This document shows, piece by piece, positions 46,533-56,006 of a stretch of DNA of 64,000 nucleotides. This stretch comes from Guptibacillus spartinae (GTDB lineage: Bacteria; Bacillota; Bacilli; Bacillales; Guptibacillaceae). Every line of letters starts with the position of its first letter. Position 1 is the stretch's first letter. Under the pieces are notes generated by a model, which was not told the origin of the DNA, did no database searches, and worked only from the letters and a program-made list of their open reading frames with translations. The position numbers and the translations under genes were made by a program. The stretch covers positions 124,001 through 188,000 of the forward strand of contig NZ_JAQQWU010000008.1 of NCBI RefSeq assembly GCF_028610625.1, written 5' to 3'.

Positions 46533-46763
46533 ATGAGTAGAAACCAGATTGGAACTCCATGGAGCGGTACTCATGTCATACTCCTTCAATGTTCTCCATT
46601 TTCAAACAAAACAATCGCCTTGCACACAAGTCTTCATGCACCATTGGAACCTTTTCACCCTTCATGTAGCGAAACGCTTTCGATTTATCTCAGTATTGGT
46701 TACTCCATAGCCTATGTTCATTCATTAATTGATGGCACAGTTCAATATGTCCTAACCAAATAA
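46533..46763 (+). CDS. Small protein of unknown function, divergent from the SinI-family gene
   Basis: A 76-residue protein (MSRNQIGTPWSGTHVIL, ending DGTVQYVLTK) with an excellent ribosome binding site (AAAGGAGGAATACG before the ATG) and a terminator directly after the stop codon. These support it as a real gene. It is rich in Ser, His and Leu, has three cysteines or so, and no clear membrane segment. I do not recognise a family. It is transcribed away from the c-di-GMP riboswitch unit, with about 190 bases of shared promoter region. Confidence 0.6.
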   Translation: MSRNQIGTPWSGTHVILLQCSPFSNKTIALHTSLHAPLEPFHPSCSETLSIYLSIGYSIAYVHSLIDGTVQYVLTK

Positions 46764-46795
46764 AAGAAGATTGCCTGTGCAATCTTCTTTCTTTA
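46763..46795 (+). terminator. Bidirectional terminator
   Basis: The arms AAAGAAGATTGC/GCAATCTTCTTT with a 4-base loop are shared by the 76-residue gene and the thioredoxin-like gene. Confidence 0.88.
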
Positions 46796-47110
46796 TTAAA
46801 ATTGACTTAAATACTCTTTTACCTGATCTGGGTTTTTAGTATTGGCACTATGCAAGTGACCAATCTTTTTTCCATCTTGATAGACAAGCAAACTCGGAAT
46901 TCCCATCACATCATTTTCCTCTGTAATTTCAGGAAACTGTTCTATATCAATTTGAGCCCAGGCTTTATCTTGGTGATTATTTATAATATCATCGATAAAA
47001 AAGTCAAGTCGTTTGCAATCTGGACACCAATTTGCTTCGTATTTTAGGATGGATACTTTTTCATCATTAATAAAGGACTGATAAGATTCAGCCGTTTCGA
47101 TTTTTTTCAC
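46796..47110 (-). CDS. ytpP: Thioredoxin-family protein (YtpP-like)
   Basis: A 104-residue thioredoxin-fold protein with the active site WCPDCKRLDFF (Cys28 and Cys31). The cis-proline region is VMGIPSLLVYQDGKK. The size and the C-P-D-C motif match YtpP. It is probably a general or bacillithiol-linked disulfide reductase in the cytoplasm; there is no signal peptide. It is monocistronic. Confidence 0.85.
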   Translation of the reverse strand: MKKIETAESYQSFINDEKVSILKYEANWCPDCKRLDFFIDDIINNHQDKAWAQIDIEQFPEITEENDVMGIPSLLVYQDGKKIGHLHSANTKNPDQVKEYLSQF

Positions 47111-47272
47111 AATTATCGCTCCTTCTATCTTTCTATTCAGAGACCATTATATCGAAATAATCTTTTCATGTCTGTAAGGAAAATAACGTCATTTTGATCA
47201 CAAGCCTTATCAGCTAAAGAAGTCAAAGCTTGTCATATTCAATATTTCAATACTTGAGGCTAGGACTCCTTA

Positions 47273-48559
47273 TTATTCCCCGTCCTCTGCAAGTCGAATC
47301 CCAGTAAACTGCCAGCGTTTCTCAGGACCAAAGAAATTACGATACGTTGGACGGATATGAGATTGCGAAGTGACACATGACCCTCCACGTAAAATCATTT
47401 GGCTGCTCATAAATTTAGCATTATATTCCCCTAATGCTCCGTCAAGAGGTTTGTTACCCGGGTAAGGCATATAAGGACTTTTCGTCCATTCCCACACATC
47501 TCCATATGCTTTTTTAATTTGACCTTCTTCTTCTTTCATTGTTGCAACCGGATGATAGTTGCCATCTTCAACAAAATTACCAGCAATCGGCTGATCCCTC
47601 ACTGCAACTTCCCATTCAGCTTCTGAAGGTAGACGCTTTCCTACAAAGCTTGCATATGCTTCAGCTTCGTAATAGCTAATATGTGTAACGGGCTCTTCTT
47701 TATTAATCGGGACTAGTCCGTGAAGGGTAAACGCATACCACTCACCATCTTTTTTGACCCAATGCAAAGGCGCTGTCCAATTTTCTTTCCTTACAGTTGC
47801 CCAACCGTCAGACAACCAGTAGATCGCCTGTTCATACCCTCCAGCATTGATAAATTCCATGTATTCTCCATTCGTCACCGTTCTCGTCGCTAACTTAAAT
47901 GGTTCAAGCCATACCTTATGTACTGGACGTTCATTATCAAAGGAAAAGCCATCCGCTTCATTCATACCCGTTTCAATAAGTCCACCTTCGAATGTCACCC
48001 ACTCTAGTGGTGTCGCTTTTGCTGTAGAGTTGCCTTCAAGAGAGCGGTATACAGGGTATAAAGGATTTACGGAAAAGTTATATTTAATATCTGTCATTAA
48101 AAGCTCTTGATGCTGTTGCTCGTGATTCAATCCGATTTCTACTAACTCAGCAACTGACTGAAGTTTACTTTCGTCAATTTCTTGTATAAGAGCAATCATT
48201 TCTTTATCGATATCAGAGCGATACCTTCTAACTTTATCGATACTTGGTCTGCTTAGCAAACCTCGTGCATGGCGCGGGAAATAGCTTCCGACACTTTCAT
48301 AATAAGAGTTGAATAAGTATTCGAATTCTTCGTGAAACGACTTGTATCCTTCTTGGTACTCTTTCAAAATAAAGGTTTCAAAAAACCACGTTGTGTGGGC
48401 CATATGCCATTTGGGAGGACTTACATCTGGAATCGATTGAATTGTAAAATCCTCCGTTTCCAGCGGTTCCACTAAAGTGTTGGTCATTTCTCTTGTTGCC
48501 TCAAAAGAATGAAGCAATTGTTCTCGTAGATCAGTTAAATGAATCGATTGTTGTGTCAT
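47273..48559 (-). CDS. egtB: EgtB-type sulfoxide synthase (ergothioneine biosynthesis-like)
   Basis: A protein of 428 residues from the chosen ATG at 48559 (GGGAGGAACT upstream). It has an N-terminal DinB-like domain with the iron ligands His in WHMAHTTWFFE and the HEQQHQEL motif, and a C-terminal formylglycine-generating-enzyme-type domain with RGGSCVTSQSHIRPTYRNFF. This is the layout of the non-heme iron enzyme that joins a thiol to trimethylhistidine. The C-terminal methyltransferase of OvoA is absent. No egtD methyltransferase gene is beside it, so its substrate and pathway stay open. Confidence 0.85.
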   Translation of the reverse strand: MTQQSIHLTDLREQLLHSFEATREMTNTLVEPLETEDFTIQSIPDVSPPKWHMAHTTWFFETFILKEYQEGYKSFHEEFEYLFNSYYESVGSYFPRHARGLLSRPSIDKVRRYRSDIDKEMIALIQEIDESKLQSVAELVEIGLNHEQQHQELLMTDIKYNFSVNPLYPVYRSLEGNSTAKATPLEWVTFEGGLIETGMNEADGFSFDNERPVHKVWLEPFKLATRTVTNGEYMEFINAGGYEQAIYWLSDGWATVRKENWTAPLHWVKKDGEWYAFTLHGLVPINKEEPVTHISYYEAEAYASFVGKRLPSEAEWEVAVRDQPIAGNFVEDGNYHPVATMKEEEGQIKKAYGDVWEWTKSPYMPYPGNKPLDGALGEYNAKFMSSQMILRGGSCVTSQSHIRPTYRNFFGPEKRWQFTGIRLAEDGE

Positions 48560-48769
48560 AAGTTCCTCCCCAAAATCTGAATAATGTTTGAACATGAAAT
48601 TTTACCCTCACATTAAATAAATTAAACATTTAAAGACATTTTCCTTTTTCTGAGCGCTCCCTGGTTACATAAATAAAACCACACCGATTTTGAATGTATG
48701 CATAACTAGCTATACCTACATGGAAAACGGCGAATAAGTAACAGTCGCGTGAGATATCGGAAACACAAG

Positions 48770-48801
48770 AAAAGACGCTACGTTTAGATAGCGTCTTTTC
48801 T
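48770..48801 (-). terminator. Terminator of the 68-residue gene
   Basis: The arms AAAAGACGCTA/TAGCGTCTTTT with an 8-base loop have T runs on both strands. The rest of 48560-48812 holds nothing visible. Confidence 0.85.
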
Positions 48802-48812
48802 TGCCACTCGAT

Positions 48813-49019
48813 CTAATTTGCTGTTTTCCCATCCGAATCCTTCTGATTATCCTTTTTACCTTCTAATTTATCCCACTTAATCGGTCTATTGAGATTTAAT
48901 TTTTTTTTCAAATTCAATAAACAGTTGAAATGACCAACATACCATTTATCGAACTTTACCATATGAATGGTTTCCCAGTCTCTCATCTCCTTCGTACATC
49001 CATCACAATGTATTTCCAT
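48813..49019 (-). CDS. Small cysteine-containing protein of unknown function
   Basis: A 68-residue protein beginning MEIHCDGCTKEMRDWETIH, with Cys-x-x-Cys near the start and a further His and Cys at GHFNCLL, a possible zinc-binding knuckle. The C-terminal third is very rich in Lys and Asp. GGAAGTGC lies ahead of the ATG as a weak ribosome binding site. A terminator follows. I do not recognise a family. Confidence 0.55.
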   Translation of the reverse strand: MEIHCDGCTKEMRDWETIHMVKFDKWYVGHFNCLLNLKKKLNLNRPIKWDKLEGKKDNQKDSDGKTAN

Positions 49020-49096
49020 TGGAAGGCACTTCCTGTCTTAAGTAGTTTTCTTTATTTATATTCAAAGAAATGAAAATGTGATTGGTCATCTGTACG

Positions 49097-49123
49097 AAAA
49101 AAACGCATCCAGTGGATGCGTTT
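49097..49123 (-). terminator. Terminator of the aminopeptidase gene
   Basis: The arms AAACGCATCC/GGATGCGTTT with a 3-base loop run into Ts on the minus strand. Confidence 0.85.
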
Positions 49124-49130
49124 CTCATCT

Positions 49131-50246
49131 TTATTTGAGATTTTCAGGGTTTAACACTTGAAGAGCTTCAGGTACAAACTTCCCGTCTTTGCGAATCAAC
49201 TCGTCATCAAACCAGATTTCTCCCCCACCATATTCAGGTCGTTGAATTAAGACCAGATCCCAATGAACGGAAGAATCATTGCCGTTTGGCGCTTCATCAT
49301 ATGCTTGTCCAGGAGTGAAGTGGAATGACCCATCAATTTTTTCATCAAATAAGATGTCTTTCATTGGCTCACGAATGAAAGGGTTGACACCAATTGCAAA
49401 CTCCCCAATATATCGTGCACCTTCGTCAGTATTAAGTATTTGATTGAGTCGTTCTGTATCATTTGCCACAGCATCAATCACTTTACCATTTTCAAATGTA
49501 AGCTGAACATTTTCAAACACAAATCCATTATAAGGAGAAGGAGTGTTATATGTAATCACGCCATTCACACTCTCTTTGACCGGTGCTGTAAATACTTCTC
49601 CATCAGGTATATTCAGTTCTCCCGCACATTTTACAGCTGGGATATCTTTAATAGAAAAACTTAAGTTAGTATCAGGAGACACAATTCGTACCTCATCAGC
49701 ACTGTTCATACGATCCACAAGGGCATCCATCGCTTCACTCATCTTTGCATAATCCATCGTACAAACGTTGAAGTAGAAGTCCTCAAAAGCTTCTGTACTC
49801 ATGCCAGACAGCTGTGCCATAGATGCGTTCGGATACCTCATCACTACCCATTTTGTGTGTTTCACCCGTTGATTACTATGGACTTTTGTTTTATAAATTT
49901 GATTATATAATGCCATTTTAGCTTCAGGTACATCTGATAATTCATTAATGTTTTCTGAGCCGCGAATGCCAATATACGCATCCATTTTTTTCATTTGATT
50001 TAAATCGATTTCAGCCCATTCCGTGATTTGTTCTTCTGTCGCATTCATTAATAGTTCACGAAGAACTTGATTATCTCTTAAATTGACATGTGGAAAGCCA
50101 CCTGCTTTATGTACCTCTTTTACAATGCTGCGAACAAGCGAACTATCTACATCGAATGCTTCAATTAAGACATGTTCACCCTCCTGAACTTTAGTTGAGT
50201 ACTGGACTAACTTCTCAGCAAACTCTATAATACGAGAATCAAACAT
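49131..50246 (-). CDS. M29-family aminopeptidase
   Basis: A 371-residue metallo-aminopeptidase of the M29 (AmpS/PepS/aminopeptidase T) family. It removes N-terminal residues from peptides in the cytoplasm using two metal ions. Metal ligands expected in the C-terminal half are visible: Glu in GEVFTAPVKESVNG, Glu in YIGEFAIGVNPF, and His and Asp in NDSSVHWDLVLI. Its length is slightly shorter than the 410 of AmpS but full for the PepS type. It is monocistronic. Confidence 0.9.
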   Translation of the reverse strand: MFDSRIIEFAEKLVQYSTKVQEGEHVLIEAFDVDSSLVRSIVKEVHKAGGFPHVNLRDNQVLRELLMNATEEQITEWAEIDLNQMKKMDAYIGIRGSENINELSDVPEAKMALYNQIYKTKVHSNQRVKHTKWVVMRYPNASMAQLSGMSTEAFEDFYFNVCTMDYAKMSEAMDALVDRMNSADEVRIVSPDTNLSFSIKDIPAVKCAGELNIPDGEVFTAPVKESVNGVITYNTPSPYNGFVFENVQLTFENGKVIDAVANDTERLNQILNTDEGARYIGEFAIGVNPFIREPMKDILFDEKIDGSFHFTPGQAYDEAPNGNDSSVHWDLVLIQRPEYGGGEIWFDDELIRKDGKFVPEALQVLNPENLK

Positions 50247-50324
50247 ATTCTCCCTCTTTTCCTCTTCTTAATATGGTTCTACCTTTCTATTATACGCTCT
50301 ACCTTCATCATTCTTCAAACATTA

Positions 50325-50350
50325 GAAAACCGGGCATAAGCCCGGTTTTT
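50325..50350 (-). terminator. Terminator of aldA
   Basis: The arms AAACCGGGC/GCCCGGTTT with a 5-base loop. Ts follow on both strands, with the stronger run on the plus strand. It abuts the aldA stop codon. Confidence 0.75.
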
Positions 50351-51799
50351 TTATTTGATATCTTGATCGTACTCCATATAAATGACATGAGTCTTAAGAT
50401 ATTCATTAAGACCATGTTTACCATCTGCACCACCGATACCTGATTGTCCCATACCGGCATGGAATCCTTGAACCGCTTCAAAGTTCTCACGATTCACATA
50501 CGTTTCACCATATCGAAGGACGTTTGATGCTTTCATCACTTCGTGCATGTTATCACTAAAAATTGATGAAGAAAGTCCATAATGAGTGTCGTTCGCCATT
50601 TCTAAAACTTTATCAAAATCACTATAAATAACAATTGGTAAAACAGGTCCGAAAATTTCTTCTTGAATGACATTCATCTCTTGTGACACATCAGTCAATA
50701 CAGTTGGTTCAAAGAAAAAGCCTTTGTCTCGGTCTACACGCTTCCCTCCTGTTTTTACAACAGCACCAGCTTTTACGGCATTGTTGACCATTTCTTCAAC
50801 AGAGTCAATTTGCTGTTTGTTTGCGAGTGGACCAATGTCACATCCATCTTCGTTTAATGAGTCCCCTACTTTTGTGTTCTTAAACGATTCTGTTATCTTT
50901 GAAATAAATTCTTCGGCTACATCTTCATGCACATAGACACGTTCTGCGTTTGTACAAGCCTGACCATTGTTAGTTATACGAGATGTTGTAATTTTCTCAA
51001 CGGCTAGGTCCACATTTGCATGTTTCGTTACAATAGCAGGCGCTTTACCACCAAGCTCGAGATTCACTTTGGTAATGTTTTGCGCAGCCGCTTCCATCAC
51101 TTTTGAACCTGCCGGATAACTTCCTGTTAAACTAATCATTTGCACATCTGGTGAAGATGCAAGTGGCGTACCAATATCTGAACCTTTACCAGTAACTAAA
51201 CTAAAGACTCCTTTAGGAACGCCAATTTCATGGATAATGTTGGCTAGCTCACATGCTGTATTTGGCGTATATTGACTTGGCTTAATGATAATCGGGCAGC
51301 CTGTGACAAACGCTGGCGCTACCTTCCGAGCAAAGATAAACATTGGGAAATTCCAAGGTACGATGCCACCAACGATTCCAATCGGTTTTTTGAAAACAAG
51401 TATATTTTCATTTGGACGATCACTTGGAAGTACTTCCCCTTCGTATCGTCTTGCCCAACCTGCCATATAGCGGAAATAATCAATTGTTAATTCCACTTCT
51501 GCCTTTGAAGCATCTACCGTTTTACCATTTTCTTCTGTTAACATGTTAATAAACGTCTCTTTTTTCTCTTCTACTTTATCGGCTAATTTATATAAGTATT
51601 CAGCTCGTTCAATGGAAGGCTTCTTTTCCCATTCTCTTTGGGAAGCTTTAGCGGCTTCAATTGCACGCTGCACATCGTTCTCATTACTTTTCGGAATTCT
51701 TGAGATCACTTCTTCTGTTGCCGGATTAATGACATCAAGCATTTCTTCTGAATGACTGTTCGTAAATTCACCGTTAATGTATAGTTGATAGCTTTTCAC
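50351..51799 (-). CDS. aldA: Lactaldehyde/glycolaldehyde dehydrogenase
   Basis: A 482-residue NAD-dependent aldehyde dehydrogenase that closely follows E. coli AldA. The catalytic cysteine is in NNGQACTNAERVYV, the general-base glutamate is in NLELGGKAPAIV, and the C-terminal block YVNRENFEAVQGFHAGMGQSG is diagnostic for the group. It oxidises L-lactaldehyde, glycolaldehyde or similar short aldehydes. No fucose or rhamnose genes are nearby, so the physiological substrate here is unclear. It is monocistronic. Confidence 0.88.
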   Translation of the reverse strand: MKSYQLYINGEFTNSHSEEMLDVINPATEEVISRIPKSNENDVQRAIEAAKASQREWEKKPSIERAEYLYKLADKVEEKKETFINMLTEENGKTVDASKAEVELTIDYFRYMAGWARRYEGEVLPSDRPNENILVFKKPIGIVGGIVPWNFPMFIFARKVAPAFVTGCPIIIKPSQYTPNTACELANIIHEIGVPKGVFSLVTGKGSDIGTPLASSPDVQMISLTGSYPAGSKVMEAAAQNITKVNLELGGKAPAIVTKHANVDLAVEKITTSRITNNGQACTNAERVYVHEDVAEEFISKITESFKNTKVGDSLNEDGCDIGPLANKQQIDSVEEMVNNAVKAGAVVKTGGKRVDRDKGFFFEPTVLTDVSQEMNVIQEEIFGPVLPIVIYSDFDKVLEMANDTHYGLSSSIFSDNMHEVMKASNVLRYGETYVNRENFEAVQGFHAGMGQSGIGGADGKHGLNEYLKTHVIYMEYDQDIK

Positions 51800-51872
51800 T
51801 TGAAAGACCTCCTACATAGTGTTGGAGAACTCTTCCCAAGTTTGCTGTATTCTTAAACATATGATCACACAT

Positions 51873-52742
51873 TCAAACAGTTTCTTTCGTTTGTGCCCTC
51901 TTTTCAAGCCAATTTTCTAGCTCTTTATGATGCCTTTTCATTTCTTCATATCCTTGATTGTATAAAGTCGTAAGGCGAAGCTGAGATTTTTCTATTCGTG
52001 CTACTTCAAGAGGCGTCGAAGGCTGAATGATAAAATAATTGTCCCGATTTGCTTCTATATGATCAAGAGTTTGATTGTAATGAACATATCGTGTTGTAAT
52101 GGCTTTTGCCAACGCAGGATTTTTCCGATAAAGGCGTTGAATCATCCAAGATAATTTTGATTTCTGCTTGCGATATCCTTCATTACGCGTTAAAACGACA
52201 ACATGACTCTTATTCCCATCAGCTTCCGATTTCTTAACAGGAATCGGATCGGTAATTCCTCCATCCAGGTGAAAACGATCATTAATTTGAACGGGTGGCG
52301 CCATAAAAGGTAGTGAGCTCGATGCTCTTAAAATCGAAAGAATTTGTTCACCATCATCATTTTTATTAAAGTAATACGGTTTCCCTGTAGTAATATCTGT
52401 GGTGCCTATAACAAATTGCTCCGTTGCATTTTGAAACGTATTAAAGTCAAAAGGTACATGCATGGAAGGAATTTCATCGAAGATTAAATCCATACCAAAA
52501 AGTTGTTTCTTACGAATTAAATTTTTGTAAGAGATGTACTCAGGGTGATTAACATAATCAATGAGCACTGTTCGATTTCTTCCATTTTGTCTTGATAAGT
52601 ATGACGCAGCATTGCAAGCACCAGCAGAAACGCCAATTACGTATGGAAAATATAAATTATGCTCCATCATATACTCTAAAACTCCGGCAGTGTAAACGCC
52701 TCTCATCCCTCCGCCTTCTAGTACAAGACCAACTGAATCCAT
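51873..52742 (-). CDS. Patatin-like phospholipase
   Basis: A 289-residue patatin-family hydrolase with the oxyanion region EGGGMRGVYTAGVLEYM (about 9-25), nucleophile elbow GVSAGACNAASY (Ser41 or so), and catalytic aspartate in LDGGITDPIPVKKSEA. This Ser-Asp dyad is complete. It probably acts on membrane phospholipids or lysophospholipids; the sequence shows no signal peptide. It is similar in layout to YqhO/YlbK of Bacillus. It is monocistronic. Confidence 0.9.
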   Translation of the reverse strand: MDSVGLVLEGGGMRGVYTAGVLEYMMEHNLYFPYVIGVSAGACNAASYLSRQNGRNRTVLIDYVNHPEYISYKNLIRKKQLFGMDLIFDEIPSMHVPFDFNTFQNATEQFVIGTTDITTGKPYYFNKNDDGEQILSILRASSSLPFMAPPVQINDRFHLDGGITDPIPVKKSEADGNKSHVVVLTRNEGYRKQKSKLSWMIQRLYRKNPALAKAITTRYVHYNQTLDHIEANRDNYFIIQPSTPLEVARIEKSQLRLTTLYNQGYEEMKRHHKELENWLEKRAQTKETV

Positions 52743-52832
52743 TTAAAAGTCCCCTTTTCAATCATCTATGTTTAATTTTACTTGAGTTGGAAATGAACCT
52801 CAAGAAAGCAAGCTTCGTTTCTTAATGGAATG

Positions 52833-52862
52833 TAAAAAGCTCCCTGCCAGTGCAGGAAGCTT
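52833..52862 (-). terminator. Terminator of the 45-residue gene
   Basis: The arms AAGCTTCCTGC/GCAGGGAGCTT (one mismatch) are followed on the minus strand by TTTTT, just after the stop codon. Confidence 0.85.
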
Positions 52863-52864
52863 CA

Positions 52865-53002
52865 TTATTCTTCACGGTCTTCATTACGGATTGTTTTATG
52901 CCCTGTTGATGCTTCATGAGGGAACTTTGTTTGATCCGCTGTTTTAGGTCGTTCTCGTTCCATTCCTTTTTTCTTATGATCGAATGCCTTTCCTCGGCCC
53001 AT
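52865..53002 (-). CDS. Small, highly charged protein of unknown function
   Basis: A 45-residue protein (MGRGKAFDHKKKGMERERP to EDREE). I chose the ATG at 53002 because AAAGGAGGGG lies upstream; the longer frame extends into non-coding sequence. It is very hydrophilic with no hydrophobic core, resembling the small spore-associated proteins of Bacillaceae in composition. I cannot assign it to a named family. A terminator follows directly. Confidence 0.7.
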   Translation of the reverse strand: MGRGKAFDHKKKGMERERPKTADQTKFPHEASTGHKTIRNEDREE

Positions 53003-53323
53003 CTTACCCCTCCTTTCATCTCTTCCTATTCTCCCATTTTCAGAAACAAAGTATCCGAAAAAAAAAGAAAAGGGTAGGTATAGAAAGAGATGAAAGTGGC
53101 CATTATAACTAGTGAAGAGGGAAGAACAAAAGTGCATAAGGAAAACGGAAGCTTTTAAGGAGATGGTCGCGTTGAACTACTCAGTTGGTAAAACAAGGCT
53201 CTAACAACTTTCATTAGAAAGAGGTGTCTCCAAAAGACAAATACCGTTCTACCCCATCGCTTGTTTAGCAAACGCTAATAACTTCCTTCTTCATGAGGGT
53301 CTTATCCTATCGGATAGGGCCCT
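53003..53323. other. 321-bp intergenic region
   Basis: No gene is supported. A plus-strand frame at 53090-53158 (MKVAIITSEEGRT, 22 codons) has only a weak ribosome binding site and could be chance or a gene remnant. A GC-rich hairpin (GGGtcttATCC/GGATagggCCC) at 53298-53320 precedes argH on the plus strand. On the minus strand it may act as an argH terminator, but it has no T run. Confidence 0.35.
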
Positions 53324-54712
53324 TTATGCGTTTTCTTTTACATTTAAATGATCATGGGCTAAACGAATCTGAATTGCGATTTGCTCTGGCGACGTACCTC
53401 CATAGCTTTTTCTTGCGTTCATCACATTAGCAGGCTTAAGCACTTCAAAAACATCTTCTTCAAATAATGGCGTAAATGATTTAAATTCTTCCATTGTAAG
53501 ATCAAGTAAAAATTTCTTTCTCTCGATACCGTAAAGAACAATTTTTCCAATGACTTCGTGTGACTCACGGAACGTCATTCCTTTATTCACAAGGTAATCC
53601 GCAATATCGGTTGCATTAGAATAATCTTCATTAACGGCTTGCTTCATATTTTCTGTCTGTACTGTCATTGTTTCAATCATCGGCGCCAAAAGTTGAAGAG
53701 CGCCATCAAGCGTCTTAGCTGTATCAAACATGCCTTCCTTGTCTTCCTGCATGTCTTTGTTATAAGCAAGCGGTAGTCCCTTCAAAACAGTTAACAAGCT
53801 AAACAAATTCCCATAAACTCGACCTGTTTTTGCACGAAGAAGTTCAGGAACATCCGGATTTTTTTTCTGAGGCATAATACTCGATCCCGTACAGAAAGAA
53901 TCGTCTAGTTCGATAAATTGGAATTCCTGACTGCTCCAGATCACCATTTCTTCCGACAAACGGGACATGTGCATCATAAGCATGGAAGCATTTGAAAGAA
54001 ACTCGACAATAAAATCACGATCACTTACAGCATCCATGCTATTCGGATAAACGGCCTCAAAACCTAACAGTTCTGCCGTGCGATGGCGATCAATCGGAAA
54101 GGTTGTTCCAGCTAGTGCGCCTGCACCAAGCGGTAACATACTCGTTCTCTTTAAGCTGTCTTGAAATCTTTCCTTATCACGTTCAAACATCCAGAAATAC
54201 GCGAGCATATGATGGGCAAATGATACAGGTTGAGCACGCTGCAAATGTGTATAACCTGGTAAAACAGTTTCTACATGAGATTCAGCCTGGCTTAGAATCG
54301 CCTGCTGAACCTCTTCGATATGAGAAATAAAAAGGTTAACCTTTTTCATTAAGTACATATGCATATCTGTTGCAACCTGGTCATTACGGCTTCTTCCAGT
54401 GTGCAACTTTCCACCGACAGGTCCTATTTCATCAATGAGGGCTTTTTCAATATTCATATGAATGTCTTCTTGAGAGACGTCATATTCAAACGTTCCATTC
54501 TGAATGTTCTCAAGAACAATGTGTAACCCTCGCTTGATTTCTTCCATGTCAGAGGGACTAATCACACCGCATTCACTTAGCATCTGAACATGGGCCAGAC
54601 TGCCTTCGATATCTTCTTCTGCTAGTTCTTTATCATACTGGATCGAAGCTGTGTATTCTTCTACAAGCTTATTCGTTTCTTTCGTAAAGCGTCCACCCCA
54701 TAGCTTAGACAC
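53324..54712 (-). CDS. argH: Argininosuccinate lyase
   Basis: A 462-residue member of the fumarase/aspartase superfamily. It splits argininosuccinate to arginine and fumarate. The N-terminal [12 protein letters not shown], the active-site [12 protein letters not shown], and the catalytic serine loop [16 protein letters not shown] are all present. It begins 12 bases after the argG stop codon and is the last gene of the arginine block. Confidence 0.97.
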   Translation of the reverse strand: MSKLWGGRFTKETNKLVEEYTASIQYDKELAEEDIEGSLAHVQMLSECGVISPSDMEEIKRGLHIVLENIQNGTFEYDVSQEDIHMNIEKALIDEIGPVGGKLHTGRSRNDQVATDMHMYLMKKVNLFISHIEEVQQAILSQAESHVETVLPGYTHLQRAQPVSFAHHMLAYFWMFERDKERFQDSLKRTSMLPLGAGALAGTTFPIDRHRTAELLGFEAVYPNSMDAVSDRDFIVEFLSNASMLMMHMSRLSEEMVIWSSQEFQFIELDDSFCTGSSIMPQKKNPDVPELLRAKTGRVYGNLFSLLTVLKGLPLAYNKDMQEDKEGMFDTAKTLDGALQLLAPMIETMTVQTENMKQAVNEDYSNATDIADYLVNKGMTFRESHEVIGKIVLYGIERKKFLLDLTMEEFKSFTPLFEEDVFEVLKPANVMNARKSYGGTSPEQIAIQIRLAHDHLNVKENA

Positions 54713-54724
54713 ACTAACATCTCC

Positions 54725-55936
54725 TTATTGAGTTACTTTTTGTTTCTTATGAACTTCCGCATTCACTTTTGTAGGTAATCCCCATAGTTTAATGAATCCA
54801 ACTGCTGCATCATGATCAAAGAGATCACCTTTAAGATAGGTTGCAAGTTGTTCGTTATAGAGAGAGTTCTCTGATTGACGTCCAACTACTGTGTTTGACC
54901 CTTTGTGAAGTCTAAGACGAATCTTACCACTTACTACTTTCTGGGTTTCGTTAATGAACCCTTCAAGCGCCTGACGAAGTGGTGAATACCATAAACCATC
55001 ATAGATCAGTTTTGAAAGTTGCTGATCAATCGTCGTTTTAAACTGCGATACTTCGCGAGTATGGGTTAAAAATTCTAATTCTTTATGAGCGTTAATCAAA
55101 ATGAGCGCGCCTGGATTTTCATATACTTCTCTTGATTTAATCCCAACAAGACGATTTTCAATATGATCAATACGTCCAATCCCGTGGACGCCGCCGATTT
55201 CATTTAACTTCTCAATAAGATCAACTAGCCCCATTTTTTGGCCATTAAGTGCTGTTGGGCAGCCTTCTTCAAAATCAATTTCAATGTATTCCGGCTCATC
55301 AGGTGTTAGGTGAATTGGTGCTGTCCAATCGAATGCGGCTTCAGGTGCCTCAGCCCACGGATCTTCAAGAACACCAGCTTCACATGCACGACCCCAAATG
55401 TTGGCATCAATTGAAAATGGGTTATCAAGTTTAACTGGAACCGGAATACCTTTTTCTTGTGCGTAAGCAATCTGTTCATCACGCGTCATTCCCCATTCAC
55501 GAACAGGAGCGATCACTTTCAAGTCCGGATTCAACGCTTGAATTGATACTTCAAAGCGAACCTGATCATTTCCTTTTCCTGTACATCCGTGTGCCACTGC
55601 CGTAGCTCCTTCACGTTCAGCCGCTTCAACGAGAAGCTTTGAAATGAGGGGACGTGACAGTGCTGAGGATAGCGGGTATTTCCCTTCGTATAATGCATTT
55701 GCTTTTAATGCTGGTAAAAGATAATTCTCAGCAAGTAGTTCTTTCGCTTCAATCATATAAGCTTTTGAGGCACCCACGTTCAGCGCCTTTTCCTTGATCG
55801 TCTCTAGATCTTTCCCTTCACCTACGTCAAGTCCTAGCGCAATAACCTCGTATCCATATTTTTCTTCTAACCATTTTATCGAAATGGAGGTATCAAGACC
55901 TCCGGAATAAGCAAGAATGATTTTCTCTTTTGCCAT
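54725..55936 (-). CDS. argG: Argininosuccinate synthase
   Basis: A protein of 403 residues from the chosen ATG at 55936. AAGGAG is nine bases upstream; a GTG three codons earlier would overlap that site. It has the pyrophosphatase loop [16 protein letters not shown] near the N-terminus and the citrulline/aspartate region [13 protein letters not shown]. It joins citrulline and aspartate with ATP. argG is separated from argF by 70 bases that hold an ARG-box-like sequence, so it probably has its own promoter besides read-through. Confidence 0.97.
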   Translation of the reverse strand: MAKEKIILAYSGGLDTSISIKWLEEKYGYEVIALGLDVGEGKDLETIKEKALNVGASKAYMIEAKELLAENYLLPALKANALYEGKYPLSSALSRPLISKLLVEAAEREGATAVAHGCTGKGNDQVRFEVSIQALNPDLKVIAPVREWGMTRDEQIAYAQEKGIPVPVKLDNPFSIDANIWGRACEAGVLEDPWAEAPEAAFDWTAPIHLTPDEPEYIEIDFEEGCPTALNGQKMGLVDLIEKLNEIGGVHGIGRIDHIENRLVGIKSREVYENPGALILINAHKELEFLTHTREVSQFKTTIDQQLSKLIYDGLWYSPLRQALEGFINETQKVVSGKIRLRLHKGSNTVVGRQSENSLYNEQLATYLKGDLFDHDAAVGFIKLWGLPTKVNAEVHKKQKVTQ

Positions 55937-55975
55937 GTCATCCACTCCTTATCTTTGTATTAATATCTATGATAA

Positions 55976-55989
55976 CGTATATTTATTCA
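55976..55989. promoter_or_regulatory. ARG-box-like site upstream of argG
   Basis: TGAATAAATATACG (minus strand) matches the ArgR/AhrC half-palindrome TGAATAAAAATTCA in 11 of 14 positions. A possible -35 (TTGAAT) overlaps it. It lies about 40 bases upstream of the argG start. Confidence 0.45.
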
Positions 55990-56006
55990 AATTGCACGAA
56001 AAAAAT

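Noticed and set aside
53090-53158. A 22-codon plus-strand frame beginning MKVAIITSEEGRT
   Set aside because: Only a weak ribosome binding site, no terminator, and no family recognised; mentioned only as a possible remnant.
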